Shown here one piece after another: positions 17,493 to 27,590 of a stretch of DNA of 50,573 nt (position 1 is the first letter of the stretch; the number at the start of each line of letters is the position of its first letter). The stretch is taken from assembly GCA_902761735.1 (NCBI GenBank), contig CACWLL010000013.1, positions 1 through 50,573 on the forward strand. Reading direction: 5' to 3'. The stretch comes from an uncultured bacterium. GTDB taxonomy: Bacteria > Cyanobacteriota > Vampirovibrionia > Gastranaerophilales > Gastranaerophilaceae. The notes beneath the pieces were generated by a model. It searched no databases and had not been told where the DNA came from. It worked only from the letters and a program-made list of their open reading frames with translations. Made by a program: the position numbers and the translations under genes.

Positions 17493-17702
17493 TTATTTTT
17501 TGCATCTGCAACTCGGACTTCTTGTGCCGTCTTTACATACATAATATCCGCTGTTTCCGCAATATGCTATTCCGCCATGGCTTGAGCAGCAACCGTTTCT
17601 GTATGCGTCTGCCAAATATTCCTGACTGCTTACGATAGCACCATAGCATATTCCGCCAAATAGCATAGTTATAAATACACAAAAAACTAACCAATATTTC
17701 AT
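17493..17702 (-). CDS. Small secreted cysteine-rich protein (69 aa)
   Basis: A signal peptide (about 1-22) is followed by a mature part of about 47 residues with six cysteines in the order GCCSSHGG, AYCG, YVCKDGTRSPSCRC. The CCSxHGG...C-x-DG-x-x-SPxCxC pattern recurs in small exported proteins of many bacteria; I recall it as an uncharacterised family, sometimes with nucleases or phage genes. The cysteines probably form three disulfides or bind a metal. AGGAG precedes the ATG. It lies downstream of dnaK on the same strand but behind the dnaK terminator, so it is probably transcribed separately. Confidence 0.75.
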   Translation of the reverse strand: MKYWLVFCVFITMLFGGICYGAIVSSQEYLADAYRNGCCSSHGGIAYCGNSGYYVCKDGTRSPSCRCKK

Positions 17703-17788
17703 ATTTTTCTCCTACTCTATTATAAAATAAAAAATTTGGTATTTATTGCCGATATTTCGTTTATTGTTAAATTTCTTTTACAAACAAA

Positions 17789-17814
17789 AAACCGATGCTT
17801 TTAAACATCGGTTT
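17789..17814 (-). terminator. dnaK terminator
   Basis: The minus strand reads AAACCGATG, an 8-base loop, CATCGGTTT and a T-rich tail, 30 bases after the dnaK stop codon. Confidence 0.88.
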
Positions 17815-17844
17815 CTCGTGGTTGTGTTATTTTCGTGTGACTAA

Positions 17845-19692
17845 TTATTCTTTTGTATATTCTGCATCAATTACATCATCGTCTTTGTTCTCTTCTGTTG
17901 ATGAAGATGATGCGCTATCTGTGCTCGCAGACCCTTGGTTAGCTTGTTCTTCTTTCTGTACGGCTTCGTATGCTTTTTGAGAAATTCCGAACATTGTCTG
18001 CTGTAACTCATCAGAAAGTTTTTTCAATTCTTCTGAATCTTTGTTTTCATCAATAGCTTTTTGTAATGCAGCCTTTTGTTCTTCTAACTTAGTCTTGTCT
18101 GCATCATCAATCTTACCTTCAAAATCTTTTACGATTCTGTCAGCTGATGCAATCAAGCTGTTTGCGTTGTTTTTGATTTCAGCTTCTTCTTTTTTCTTTT
18201 TATCTTCAGCTGCGTTAGCTTCAGCTTCTTTTACCATTTTATCGATATCAGCTTCGGATAAGTTAGAAGAATTTGTAATAGTAATCTTCTGTTCTTTATT
18301 GGTTGCTTTATCTTTAGCTGAAACGTTTACAATGCCGTTTGCGTCAATATCGAATGTAACTTCGATTTGAGGCAAACCTCTCATTGCAGGCGGAATACCG
18401 TCTAATCTGAACATACCGAGTGATTTATTATCCTTAGCCATAGGTCTTTCACCTTGTAATACGTGGATATCAACTGCGGTCTGATTGTTTTCAGCTGTAG
18501 AGAATACCTGAGATTTTGATGTTGGAATAGTCGTATTACGTGGAACCAACGGAGTCATAACTCCGCCTAAAGTTTCAATACCTAATGTCAAAGGTGTTAC
18601 ATCCAACAATACAATATCTTTAACTTCACCTGCCAATACTCCGGCCTGAACAGCTGCACCAACCGCAACAACCTCATCAGGGTTTACTGATTGGTTAGGG
18701 TCTTTTCCGGTGTAGTCTTTAACTAATTGTTGTACCGCAGGGATTCTTGATGAACCGCCGACAAGAACAACTTCGTTAATATCATCTTTAGTAACGCCGG
18801 CATCTTTTAATGCTGTTTCAACCGGAACTTTACATCTGTTCAGTAAGTCTCGGCTTAAATCTTCAAATTTTGCACGGGTTAAAGATAATTCTAAGTGTTT
18901 TGCACCGTTAGCGTCAGCTGTAATAAACGGTAAGCTGATGCTTGTTTCAAGGACTGATGACAATTCAATTTTAGCTTTTTCCGCAGCTTCTTTAACACGC
19001 TGCATAGCTTGTTTGTCATTCTTAAGGTCAATACCTTCTTGTTTCTTAAATTCTTCGCACATCCAATCCATAACTTTTTGGTCGAAATCGTCACCACCTA
19101 AGTGTGTATCACCGGATGTTGAAAGAACTTCGTGAACACCGTCACCAATTTCAAGTATTGATACATCAAATGTACCACCACCTAAGTCAAATACCAAAAC
19201 TTTTTCGGATTTTTCTTTTTCTAAGCCGTAAGCTAAAGCTGCCGCCGTAGGTTCGTTTACGATACGAAGAACGTCTAAACCTGCGATTTTACCCGCATCT
19301 TTTGTTGCTTGTCTTTGTGCGTCATTAAAATATGCAGGAACAGTAATTACAGCAGAAGTAACTTTTTCTCCCAAATATGCAGAAGCATCATCTGCCAATT
19401 TTCTCAAAATCATTGAAGAAATTTCTTGAGGAGTATAGTCTTTTCCGTCAATGTTTACTTTGTAATCTTCACCCATATGTCTTTTGATTGAAGCAATTGT
19501 TTTTTCCGGATTTAAGATTGCTTGACGTTTTGCTAATTGACCTACCAATCTTTCGCCTGTTTTTGAAAAACCAACGATTGAAGGGGTTGTTCTTGAACCT
19601 TCTGCGTTGGCAATAACGGTAGGTTTACCACCTTCCATAACTGCGACTACGGAGTTCGTTGTTCCTAAGTCGATACCAATTGTTTTTGCCAT
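17845..19692 (-). CDS. dnaK: Chaperone protein DnaK (Hsp70)
   Basis: A 615-residue Hsp70. The nucleotide-binding domain starts [17 protein letters not shown] (4-20), with phosphate loop [11 protein letters not shown] near 168 and [14 protein letters not shown] near 304. The interdomain linker [16 protein letters not shown] (about 355-370) precedes the substrate-binding domain and a helical lid. The tail ends in [16 protein letters not shown], close to the canonical GrpE/DnaJ-era EExxDVVDAEF end. AAAGGAG lies before the ATG and TATAAT about 60 bases upstream; no CIRCE operator is visible. GrpE and DnaJ are not adjacent, unlike many bacteria. It refolds proteins in the cytoplasm. Confidence 0.98.
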   Translation of the reverse strand: MAKTIGIDLGTTNSVVAVMEGGKPTVIANAEGSRTTPSIVGFSKTGERLVGQLAKRQAILNPEKTIASIKRHMGEDYKVNIDGKDYTPQEISSMILRKLADDASAYLGEKVTSAVITVPAYFNDAQRQATKDAGKIAGLDVLRIVNEPTAAALAYGLEKEKSEKVLVFDLGGGTFDVSILEIGDGVHEVLSTSGDTHLGGDDFDQKVMDWMCEEFKKQEGIDLKNDKQAMQRVKEAAEKAKIELSSVLETSISLPFITADANGAKHLELSLTRAKFEDLSRDLLNRCKVPVETALKDAGVTKDDINEVVLVGGSSRIPAVQQLVKDYTGKDPNQSVNPDEVVAVGAAVQAGVLAGEVKDIVLLDVTPLTLGIETLGGVMTPLVPRNTTIPTSKSQVFSTAENNQTAVDIHVLQGERPMAKDNKSLGMFRLDGIPPAMRGLPQIEVTFDIDANGIVNVSAKDKATNKEQKITITNSSNLSEADIDKMVKEAEANAAEDKKKKEEAEIKNNANSLIASADRIVKDFEGKIDDADKTKLEEQKAALQKAIDENKDSEELKKLSDELQQTMFGISQKAYEAVQKEEQANQGSASTDSASSSSTEENKDDDVIDAEYTKE

Positions 19693-19831
19693 AATTTTTT
19701 ATCTCCTTTTTTATTTTTTTATATGAGCATGCGAGCTTTTTTAACTCACATTATATTTATAACATCGTTTTTTGAAATTTTTAAAAAAATAAACAAAAAA
19801 TTAATATTTCAATTAATTTTTGACAAAAATA

Positions 19832-19860
19832 AAGTGAGATGTTCCTTACAAATCTCACTT
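19832..19860. terminator. Terminator between pheS and dnaK
   Basis: AAGTGAGAT and ATCTCACTT form a perfect 9-bp stem, followed by T-rich sequence on both strands. It separates the kdsA-pheS operon from dnaK. Confidence 0.85.
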
Positions 19861-19887
19861 TATTTATACAAAATATAAAATATTAAA

Positions 19888-20922
19888 TTAAAATTGTTTT
19901 AAAAATCTTACATCGTCATTAAAGAATAGGCGGATATCATCAATTGCATATTTTAGCATTGCAAGTCTTTCGACACCCATTCCGAAGGCGAATCCGGAGT
20001 ATATTTCAGGGTCAATGCCGACACCTTTTAGTACATTAGGGTCAACCATGCCCGCTCCCAAAACTTCAAGCCAACCGGTTCCCGAACAAGTTTTACAGCC
20101 TTTACCTCCACACATAATACATTGAACATCTACTTCTGCAGAAGGTTCTGTGAATGGGAAGAAGCTGCTTCTAAATCTTGTAGGGCGGCTTGCACCAAAG
20201 TATATTCTGATAAATTCATTCAATACACCCTTTAAATCACCAAATGTTATATTTTTGTCAACATAAAGCCCTTCAATTTGGTGGAAGAAGTTATTTTTAC
20301 GAGCGTTAATATTCTCGTTACGATATACCCTTCCCGGAGAAATAACTCTGATTGGAGGTTTTTGGTTTTCCATTACGTGAATTTGAGCACCGGATGTTTG
20401 ACTCCTTAAAACAACATTTGGTGCTACGGTCGTGAAGAATGTATCTTGAACATCTCTTGCCGGATGGTCTGCCGGGATATTTAACATATCAAAGTTAAAA
20501 TATTCTGTTTCAACTTCGGGCGAATCCTTGCTTTCTACAACAGAAAAGCCAAGGCTTTGTAAGATAGATACAATTTCATTTGTTGTAGATGTGAGCGGAT
20601 GAACTTTCCCTTGCGGGATAAACTTCCCCGGTAGTGTCACATCGATTTGTTCTTTTGATAATTTTTCATTTAATTCTATCTGATAAAATTTGTCATGTTT
20701 AGCCTTGATAGAAGTTTCAAGTTTTGATGTGATTTCGTTAGCAAGTGAACCGACGGTACGTTTATCTTCATCTGATAAATTTTTCAAATTCTTTTTTATT
20801 TCGTTAAATTCTCCTTTGCGGCTCAAGTATTTTGCCCTAACTTCATCAAGTTCACTTATTGAAGCCGCTTTTTCTATATCTGCTACCGCTAAAGAATATA
20901 TGCGTTCAAGTTGTTCTTTCAT
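19888..20922 (-). CDS. pheS: Phenylalanyl-tRNA synthetase alpha subunit
   Basis: A 344-residue class II synthetase catalytic subunit. It has an N-terminal coiled coil (1-100) that binds tRNA, the motif 2 region VISPGRVYRNENINARKNNFFHQ (about 190-212) and motif 3 GFAFGMGVERLAMLKY (about 309-324). An inserted CxxC...CxxC loop (CIMCGGKGCKTCSGTGWLEV) lies in the catalytic domain; similar cysteine pairs occur in PheS of several phyla and may bind zinc. GAGGG precedes the ATG. It is the last gene of a kdsA-MBL-pheS operon, and pheT is not adjacent, which is less common. Confidence 0.97.
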   Translation of the reverse strand: MKEQLERIYSLAVADIEKAASISELDEVRAKYLSRKGEFNEIKKNLKNLSDEDKRTVGSLANEITSKLETSIKAKHDKFYQIELNEKLSKEQIDVTLPGKFIPQGKVHPLTSTTNEIVSILQSLGFSVVESKDSPEVETEYFNFDMLNIPADHPARDVQDTFFTTVAPNVVLRSQTSGAQIHVMENQKPPIRVISPGRVYRNENINARKNNFFHQIEGLYVDKNITFGDLKGVLNEFIRIYFGASRPTRFRSSFFPFTEPSAEVDVQCIMCGGKGCKTCSGTGWLEVLGAGMVDPNVLKGVGIDPEIYSGFAFGMGVERLAMLKYAIDDIRLFFNDDVRFLKQF

Positions 20923-20934
20923 TCTTCATCCCTC

Positions 20935-21558
20935 TTATATTATTTCATTATATTTCTTTTCATATCCGATGTCACTGATTTCCCCGTGTCCCGGATATAC
21001 AATTACATTATCATCAAGTTTGAGGATAATATCTTTCAAACTTGATGCAATTTTCTTATAATTCCCGCCAAACAAATCTGTTCTGCCGTAGGAACCTTTA
21101 AATAATGTGTCCCCTGAAAACAGATATTTGTTATCAACTAAATAACATACTCCCCCTTCGGTATGCCCGGGAGTATATAGAACTTTAATTTTCATATCTC
21201 CGACATTTATAATATCTCCATCAGAAACATTAAAATCAATTTCAGGTATTTCAAGCTCTGGCAAACCTATAAAAAAGTTTCCAAATTCATTTATATGTTC
21301 TAATAGTGCCTTGTCGCCATTGTTTATTCCGACTGTTGTGTTTAGAGCTTTTTTCATTTTATTTACGCCTATTACGTGATCGAAATGACCGTGCGTAAGC
21401 AGAATGTGTTTAATTTTTATATTTTTATTTTTTATTACGTCAAGAATATCTTCTCTGTATTCGGAACAATCAATAAGAATGCCTTCCTTTGAATCTTCAT
21501 CCCAAATAAGATAATTATTTGCATCTATAGGTCCCGCAACAAAAGTCATTATCTGCAT
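20935..21558 (-). CDS. MBL-fold metallo-hydrolase (glyoxalase II-like)
   Basis: A 207-residue metallo-beta-lactamase fold protein. The metal-binding motif HGHFDH is at 56-61, with further ligands in TPGHTEGG (about 130-137), SGDTLF (about 149) and YPGHGE (about 190). This is the short YcbL/glyoxalase II-like type that hydrolyses thioesters; exact substrate unknown. It starts three bases after kdsA ends and stops 12 bases before pheS, so it is the middle gene of that operon. Confidence 0.9.
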   Translation of the reverse strand: MQIMTFVAGPIDANNYLIWDEDSKEGILIDCSEYREDILDVIKNKNIKIKHILLTHGHFDHVIGVNKMKKALNTTVGINNGDKALLEHINEFGNFFIGLPELEIPEIDFNVSDGDIINVGDMKIKVLYTPGHTEGGVCYLVDNKYLFSGDTLFKGSYGRTDLFGGNYKKIASSLKDIILKLDDNVIVYPGHGEISDIGYEKKYNEII

Positions 21559-21561
21559 AAG

Positions 21562-22383
21562 CTAACTTCTCACTAATTCAAATATATCTCGGCATTTTTT
21601 AAACAGTTCCTCCGCATCATCTAATGCAATCATATTAGGACCGTCACATAGTGCCTTATCAGGATTTGGATGAACTTCAAAAAATAAGACATTTGCCCCG
21701 GCTGCCATTGCAGCTTTTGCAAGAATCGGAACAAATCTTCTGTCGCCGCCCGAACAAGTCCCGTTTGCTCCCGGAAGTTGTACGCTATGTGTTGCATCAA
21801 AGACAACAGGGTACCCGAAAGATTGCATAATTGAGATACCTCTAAAGTCAACAACGAGATTGTTATAACCAAATGAAGTCCCTCTGTCGGTTACCATAAT
21901 GTTTGTGTTTCCGCTATCTTCTACTTTTTTTATAAGCGGAGCCATTTGCTCCGGTGCTAAAAATTGTCCCTTTTTTATGTTTACTGTTTTACCTGTTTTT
22001 GCGGCAGCTACAAGTAAATCTGTTTGCCTGCACAGAAATGCGGGAATCTGTATAATGTCAGCAACGGTTGCCGCTTTATCTGCCTGATTCGGGGTATGAA
22101 TATCCGTTACTATAGGAAGGTCATATTCATCTTTAACCCTTTTCAACATTTCTAAACCTTTTTCAATTCCCGGACCCCTATATGAAGATATTGAGGAACG
22201 ATTAGCTTTATCAAAGGATGATTTAAAAACATAATTGATACCTAAACGAGAGGTAATTTCTTTAAGTTTCTCTGCTGTTTCGTTTAAAATGTCCTGATTT
22301 TCAATTGCACAAGGACCTGCAAGTATTGTTAATTTATCCCCGCCTATTTCAAAGTTTCTTAATTTTATTTTCTTTATATCCAT
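21562..22383 (-). CDS. kdsA: 3-deoxy-8-phosphooctulonate synthase (Kdo-8-P synthase)
   Basis: This 273-residue TIM-barrel enzyme condenses phosphoenolpyruvate with arabinose 5-phosphate, the first step toward Kdo of LPS inner core. It shows TILAGPCAIEN (about 18-28), FKSSFDKANRSS (about 53-64), the long GPG...IEKGLEML segment, VTDRGTSFGYNNLVVD (about 165-180) and FDATHSVQLPG (about 194-204). The absence of the metal-binding N-terminal cysteine was not tested by alignment. I placed the start at MDIKKIKLRNF (22383) because family members begin there; the 20 codons upstream are not conserved-looking. First gene of the kdsA-MBL-pheS operon. Confidence 0.95.
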   Translation of the reverse strand: MDIKKIKLRNFEIGGDKLTILAGPCAIENQDILNETAEKLKEITSRLGINYVFKSSFDKANRSSISSYRGPGIEKGLEMLKRVKDEYDLPIVTDIHTPNQADKAATVADIIQIPAFLCRQTDLLVAAAKTGKTVNIKKGQFLAPEQMAPLIKKVEDSGNTNIMVTDRGTSFGYNNLVVDFRGISIMQSFGYPVVFDATHSVQLPGANGTCSGGDRRFVPILAKAAMAAGANVLFFEVHPNPDKALCDGPNMIALDDAEELFKKCRDIFELVRS

Positions 22384-22483
22384 ATTTGTATTATATTTAA
22401 AACAAATCATAAATACAAGTAAATTACTTGTAAAAATTATCATATCAAAGTATTATTAATAGGTAGTAAGCAGAGGATATATT

Positions 22484-22816
22484 ATGATTAAAATATTAAT
22501 AAAGTGGGTTGTTTTAGCATTAGTTGTTATGCTGACGGCGTTTTTGATTCCGGGGATAGAAGTTACCAATTTTCTTGCAGCATTAATAGCAACTGCGGTA
22601 ATTGTACTGTGCAATATCTTTATTAAGCCGGTTGTGCAATTTTTGACCTTGCCAATCAATTTGATGACACTCGGTTTGTTCACCTTGGTTATAAACGCAG
22701 TTTTGTTTTGGTTTACGGGTTACGTTGTTGACGGATTCAATGTTGACGGATTTTTAAGTGCTTTGTTTGGCTCAATTATTCTTTCAATTATGTCTGTCGG
22801 AATTGCTAAAGTTTAA
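22484..22816 (+). CDS. Four-helix membrane protein, phage holin family IV type (PF04020-like)
   Basis: A 110-residue protein with four predicted transmembrane helices and the family features LxxWxxxAxxxxxxAxxIPGIEV at the start and IKPVVQFLTLPINLMTLGLFTLVINAxxFW in the middle. Despite the 'holin' name this family is widespread on chromosomes and its role is unclear. AGAGG precedes the ATG. No phage genes are near, so a lysis role is unlikely. Its stop overlaps the end of the convergent DUF4013-like gene by four bases. Confidence 0.85.
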   Translation: MIKILIKWVVLALVVMLTAFLIPGIEVTNFLAALIATAVIVLCNIFIKPVVQFLTLPINLMTLGLFTLVINAVLFWFTGYVVDGFNVDGFLSALFGSIILSIMSVGIAKV

Positions 22817-23637
22817 GCAAATTTCCCGAGATAAAAGCATGTGATAATCCATATAAGGCCCATAACAGCGAATAATATAAAGTATAGTGCTAACTTTGCA
22901 AAAGAACCCTTTTCGGAGTTTTTGTTTGCGGTATATGCTTGTATTAATAGGTTATCATTTATCATCCTGACAAAAGGTGCAATTAGTAACGGTATAATGT
23001 ACAGAAGCACGTATTCTGCACGGATTGTGGTTGCCGATGCAAAAATGGATATTATTACAGCTATAAATAATCCGATAAAGTATGCAGAAAAATAATTTAT
23101 GCTTAAATACCCACAGAGTTTTTTAAAGTTAAATACCGAGAGAAGATTATAATCCGTATCTATAAAATTATAAATTAATGCGGGCGTAGCCATTAGTAAA
23201 CATATACAAATTATGATATTTATAATTCCAATTGCAATCAATAAAGCAAGTGCAACCGTCTTAGAAAAGATAGACGTTAATCCTGCGAGTATTGCTGCAG
23301 CAAGAGTAACCGCTATTATAGCGAAAGCAAGTAAAAATATGGCACCGAAAAATTTTAATCCGGTAGTTAAAAGGGTTCCCCAATTATCCCATTCGGGCAA
23401 GTTTGCATCTTTATCCTGAATTAAGACTCCCATATATTTAAAATCGTAACCGCACATTATTATACTTGCTATCATAGCTAAAGCTGATGACGGAATAAGT
23501 AAAGCGTAATTTTTGGCATAACTTGCAAAAAATGTTAAACCGACAATAAAAGATAATATTACCAAAACAAAGTATTTTGAAAGAAAATCTTTGTCTTTTA
23601 TTACATTTTTAGTTGCTGCTCTTAAACTTACTGCCAT
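22813..23637 (-). CDS. DUF4013-like polytopic membrane protein
   Basis: A 274-residue protein with about six transmembrane helices. The segment NLPEWDNWGTLLTTGLKFFGAIF (about 79-101) matches the LPxWDDWGxLFxxGLK signature of DUF4013. The final 40 residues are a further helix pair. AGGAGAG precedes the ATG. Function unknown; these proteins are found in archaea and various bacteria. Confidence 0.75.
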   Translation of the reverse strand: MAVSLRAATKNVIKDKDFLSKYFVLVILSFIVGLTFFASYAKNYALLIPSSALAMIASIIMCGYDFKYMGVLIQDKDANLPEWDNWGTLLTTGLKFFGAIFLLAFAIIAVTLAAAILAGLTSIFSKTVALALLIAIGIINIIICICLLMATPALIYNFIDTDYNLLSVFNFKKLCGYLSINYFSAYFIGLFIAVIISIFASATTIRAEYVLLYIIPLLIAPFVRMINDNLLIQAYTANKNSEKGSFAKLALYFILFAVMGLIWIITCFYLGKFA

Positions 23638-23699
23638 GTGTTCTCTCCTGCGATATACTACTCCTCAATGTTAGCATACTGCAAGAATAAGTCAAATTG

Positions 23700-25808
23700 T
23701 TACTTAGCTAAAAATCCTTGCATAGTGATACGATTCGGATGAGCATATCTTACATTATCTTGAGTAATCTTATTGGATGTATTGCCAAAATCAACAGTAT
23801 CTGCATTACCTTGAGCTTGTTGAGAATTTTTCAGGGTCCCATCTAATGCTCTTGCCTTGCGTGTCATTTTGTCGCAAGTGCGAGCAAGCCATACCATAAA
23901 TAATGGAACAAATACGATTGTTGACAAGAACTTAAACATACTGTTATAGAATTTTGCACGTTTAACAAACTTGTTTTTGCTATCTGAGAATATATTTATA
24001 ATATTTTTTCTTGCGTTTAATTTTTCGGTATCGGCTTCACCGATATTTTTAAATGCATTTTGAATTTCTTCATTTGTTGCATCCTTTAGTGGCTTACCAA
24101 GAACTACTTCTACGTTTTGGGCAACACCTTTGTCTATTGTAAGCATTTTCTTGAGGTTCCCGCCGTTATCGGATACAAATTCGAAGAATCCGTTAATACC
24201 GTCTTTATATCCTTCAATATTTATATATTTTGATTCTAACTGTTTGTTGCTTAATACATTAATCCCGCCGGTCGGTGAGAAGTAATTTTTAAACTTCTTC
24301 ATTATGCCATCATTGTGGTCTGCAGGTTTGACATTCAATGCTAATCCCGAGAATTTTGCAAATGTATTAGAAAAACCTTTGGACAAAGCTTCTGCCGCAA
24401 ATAATATTGAGGCAAATGAAGTTATGTCACGAGTAATGGTTTCTCTTCGGTCGTATTTATCAGGAGCATTTAATAACCTCGTCGGCAAACAGAATCCGAA
24501 TAACAAAGCCGTCATTGCCCATACAGACATTGAAGCATCATCAAATTCAAAGAGATTTATAGCTTTTTTAAGTTTATTCGATTCTAAAACCTTTTCCGCA
24601 GTATTAACGAACATCTGATGTTTACCGGTAAATGCAATATCAGCACTGTCTTTAGCAGTCCCTGTCATAGAAACATTTTTGCCTTTTAACTGTGCAGCCT
24701 GTTCTTTTTCCTCTGCCAATTTCTTTTCTGTAGCGAATGCCGGATTTTGACCTTTTAAGCCTAGTGAATATAATTTTGGAATAAGTGCATAAAATCCTAC
24801 AACGGCTCCCCACATACCAAGATTTGTAATAATTCTTGAACCTGTTCTCCTGTCAACGAATGTTTTTAAGAAACGTTGAGGGTCAAATTCTTTATCTTTA
24901 TATTTTTCCAGAGCTTCACCTGTTGAGTTAATAACATCGTCAGAGAAATCGGATAATGATGACAGCAACTTTTTGAAGGTTGTTGTCGTTGTATCACCTT
25001 CGGCAAGTTCTGAAACAGCTTTACCGTAATTTTCAGGTTTTATTGTCATTTGAGCGACAAGTTCATTCGTGGATGCTCCGAGATGTTTTTTCTTCAAATC
25101 CATGAATTTTTTAAGCAAGTCATTTGTTAAATCTTCCGCTGAACCTTCAACTCTTACATCTGCAAGTTTTTTGAAGAAAGATTTTTTAATTTTATAATCA
25201 GGTGCTTTTGCTTCTTCAATACCAATAGCTTTTTGAGCAAAATCCTTTGAAAGAGTTTCTAATTCTTCTTGAGAAAGTTTCCCTTCTAACGTAGTATGTA
25301 AAACATTTTTGAACACAGACTGATAATATTCTGGTCTGGTTTTTGCTATATCATTCAATGTTGCTTGATTTGCGGATGCATAATCAATGAAATTATTACC
25401 AAAACCTTGAATTAAGTTTATAGGAACGTTATTTGCTTTGCCCGAATGTTTAGTTACGAAATGTAAGATAAACATAGGGATAATGAAAGCACTTGGCCCG
25501 CTTAATATTTCACGAATTCCTTCGCGTCTTGCGAATGTCCAGTTATAAGGACCTTCTTTTTTCCCTGTTTCAGGATTTACAGGACGTCGGTTAATACCTT
25601 CCAAAATACGAGGACCAGCCATGCCAAAGAAATCTTGTGCAATAAACGATGTAATGAAACCTCCGTTATCTAATGCCGTCGCTAATGCAACAGGTACATC
25701 CGCCAAACCTTGAAATGAAGGTTGCGCATTTTTTGAGGCATTATTAGAATTCTTTTTGTTTTTGTTTGCGGAATTTACTTCTGCTATATTTATTGCCTGT
25801 ATTGCCAT
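23700..25808 (-). CDS. Unrecognised 702-aa membrane protein with N-terminal SFQG motif
   Basis: The first 30 residues are Asn/Lys/Ser-rich and lead into PSFQGLADVPVALATALD, another S-F-x-G start. Hydrophobic segments appear near 100-116 (SAFIIPMFILHFVTK), 330-350 (GMWGAVVGFYALIPKLYSLGL), 435-455 and 645-668 (FLSTIVFVPLFMVWLARTC). Between them lie long soluble helical stretches, including YYQSVFKNVLHTTLEGKLSQEELETL. No family is recognised and no signal peptide is seen. It stands alone on the minus strand, with AGGA before the ATG and 270 bp to the divergent lysS. Confidence 0.72.
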   Translation of the reverse strand: MAIQAINIAEVNSANKNKKNSNNASKNAQPSFQGLADVPVALATALDNGGFITSFIAQDFFGMAGPRILEGINRRPVNPETGKKEGPYNWTFARREGIREILSGPSAFIIPMFILHFVTKHSGKANNVPINLIQGFGNNFIDYASANQATLNDIAKTRPEYYQSVFKNVLHTTLEGKLSQEELETLSKDFAQKAIGIEEAKAPDYKIKKSFFKKLADVRVEGSAEDLTNDLLKKFMDLKKKHLGASTNELVAQMTIKPENYGKAVSELAEGDTTTTTFKKLLSSLSDFSDDVINSTGEALEKYKDKEFDPQRFLKTFVDRRTGSRIITNLGMWGAVVGFYALIPKLYSLGLKGQNPAFATEKKLAEEKEQAAQLKGKNVSMTGTAKDSADIAFTGKHQMFVNTAEKVLESNKLKKAINLFEFDDASMSVWAMTALLFGFCLPTRLLNAPDKYDRRETITRDITSFASILFAAEALSKGFSNTFAKFSGLALNVKPADHNDGIMKKFKNYFSPTGGINVLSNKQLESKYINIEGYKDGINGFFEFVSDNGGNLKKMLTIDKGVAQNVEVVLGKPLKDATNEEIQNAFKNIGEADTEKLNARKNIINIFSDSKNKFVKRAKFYNSMFKFLSTIVFVPLFMVWLARTCDKMTRKARALDGTLKNSQQAQGNADTVDFGNTSNKITQDNVRYAHPNRITMQGFLAK

Positions 25809-26078
25809 GTTCCTACTTTACTAATTTCATAACTAACTACACATATTCATATAAAAACATTCGTTGGTCATGATTTGCCTTAATTTAGGGTATTCATTAA
25901 GTTTTTTTACAAACTCATGACAACAAGTGTACTTATCATACTTAATCCAAACATAAATTTCAAGTTTTTTACTACAAATATAATAGAAAATACACATAAC
26001 TTAATATTTTAAATTTTACATTACATTATGTCCGTGTTACGATTTTAAAAGAGTATAAATATATAAGGAATTATTAAA

Positions 26079-27578
26079 ATGGCACAAGAACAAAATACCG
26101 CACCAAATTCGGCGGGTGATCAGATAAGACAAATAAGAATTCAGAAGCTTGCTGATTTGGCGGATAAAGGAGTTAATCCATATCCGTATGTGTTTAATAA
26201 AACGGCTGATGCCGCAGAGTTACAAGAAAAATATAAGGACCTTGAAGCAGGTGCAGAAACTGAGGATGAATATTCTGTTGCGGGGCGTGTTATGGCTGTT
26301 AGGAACAGCGGAATGTTTATTGATTTAATGGATGCGTCCGGAAAAATCCAAATATTTTCACACAAGCAGAATTTGTCTGAAGAGCAAATTCAAATATTAA
26401 AATTAATAGATATTGGTGATATTGTCGGCTTTACCGGCTCAATAAGAAGAACTCCCCGAGGAGAATTATCAATTAAGGCAACTTCTTTGACAATGCTTTC
26501 CAAATCATTATTACCGCTGCCTGAAAAATTCCACGGGTTAACAGATGTTGAAACTCGATACAGACAACGTTATGTTGACATGATAGTGAATGATGATGTC
26601 AGAAAAACATTTAGAACAAGAAGTTTAATAATTCAAAAAATCAGAGAATATTTGACTAATAGAGGATTTTTAGAGGTTGAAACTCCGATGCTTCATCCTC
26701 AGGCAGGCGGAGCTAATGCTCGCCCGTTTATAACGCACCACAATACTCTTGATATGGATATGTTCTTGAGAATAGCTCCTGAATTATACTTAAAGAGATT
26801 AATGGTTGGCGGTGTAAGTGAAAAGATTTTTGAGATAAACCGAAGTTTTAGAAATGAAGGTATAGATGTTCGCCACAATCCTGAATTTACAATGATGGAA
26901 TTGTATCAAGCTTACGTTGATTATAATGAAATGATGACACTTTTAGAGAATATGGTTTCATCAGTTGCTCAGGAAGTTTTAGGTACAATGAAAATTACCT
27001 ATGGGGATAAAGAAATTGATTTAACTCCGCCGTGGGACAGAAAAACCATGATTGGTGCTATTGCGGAAAAGACAGGAGTCGATTTTTCTGAATGTTTTAC
27101 CTTGGAAGATGCAAAAGCTAAAGCGAAATCTCTTGGTATCGACCCTGAGGATTGCGATAATTGGGGTAAAGTTATTGATTTGATATTTGAAGAAAAAATT
27201 GAACCGACTTTGATTCAACCAATCCACATTATTGATTATCCAAGAGAGATTTCTCCGTTGGCAAAGGTTCACAGAAGTAACGACAGATTGACAGAGCGTT
27301 TTGAATCTCGTATCAACGGCTGGGAAGTTGCAAACGCATTCTCGGAATTAACTGATCCGATTGACCAAAGAATGCGATTTGAGGCTCAAATGCAGGCTAA
27401 GGCTAACGGGGATGATGAAGCAATGCCGATTGATGAGGATTACATTTGTGCATTAGAGCATGGCGCGCCTCCAATGGGCGGCTTAGGAATGGGTATTGAT
27501 AGAATTGTTATGTTGTTAACAAATTCTCCGTCTATACGTGACGTAATCGCATTCCCTACGTTAAAGAAAAGACAATAA
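26079..27578 (+). CDS. lysS: Lysyl-tRNA synthetase, class II
   Basis: A 499-residue class II synthetase. The N-terminal OB-fold anticodon-binding domain (about 60-150) includes VAGRVMAVRNSGMFIDLMDASG. Motif 1 region is RYVDMIVNDDVRKTFRTRS, motif 2 FRNEGIDVRHNPEFTMMELYQAY (about 262-284) and motif 3 GLGMGIDRIVMLLTNSPSIRDVIAFP (about 467-492). AAGGA precedes the ATG. It is monocistronic, ending in a strong terminator. Confidence 0.98.
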   Translation: MAQEQNTAPNSAGDQIRQIRIQKLADLADKGVNPYPYVFNKTADAAELQEKYKDLEAGAETEDEYSVAGRVMAVRNSGMFIDLMDASGKIQIFSHKQNLSEEQIQILKLIDIGDIVGFTGSIRRTPRGELSIKATSLTMLSKSLLPLPEKFHGLTDVETRYRQRYVDMIVNDDVRKTFRTRSLIIQKIREYLTNRGFLEVETPMLHPQAGGANARPFITHHNTLDMDMFLRIAPELYLKRLMVGGVSEKIFEINRSFRNEGIDVRHNPEFTMMELYQAYVDYNEMMTLLENMVSSVAQEVLGTMKITYGDKEIDLTPPWDRKTMIGAIAEKTGVDFSECFTLEDAKAKAKSLGIDPEDCDNWGKVIDLIFEEKIEPTLIQPIHIIDYPREISPLAKVHRSNDRLTERFESRINGWEVANAFSELTDPIDQRMRFEAQMQAKANGDDEAMPIDEDYICALEHGAPPMGGLGMGIDRIVMLLTNSPSIRDVIAFPTLKKRQ

Positions 27579-27590
27579 CAGAATGATTTC

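Noticed and set aside
17352-17585. Open frame on the plus strand reading ADDETRTRDSLLGRQILYQLSYVRT
   Set aside because: It is the antisense translation of tRNA-Gly, a familiar false ORF.
22484-22816. Prophage remnant suggested by a 'holin family' protein
   Set aside because: The family is common on chromosomes and no other phage gene is in the window.
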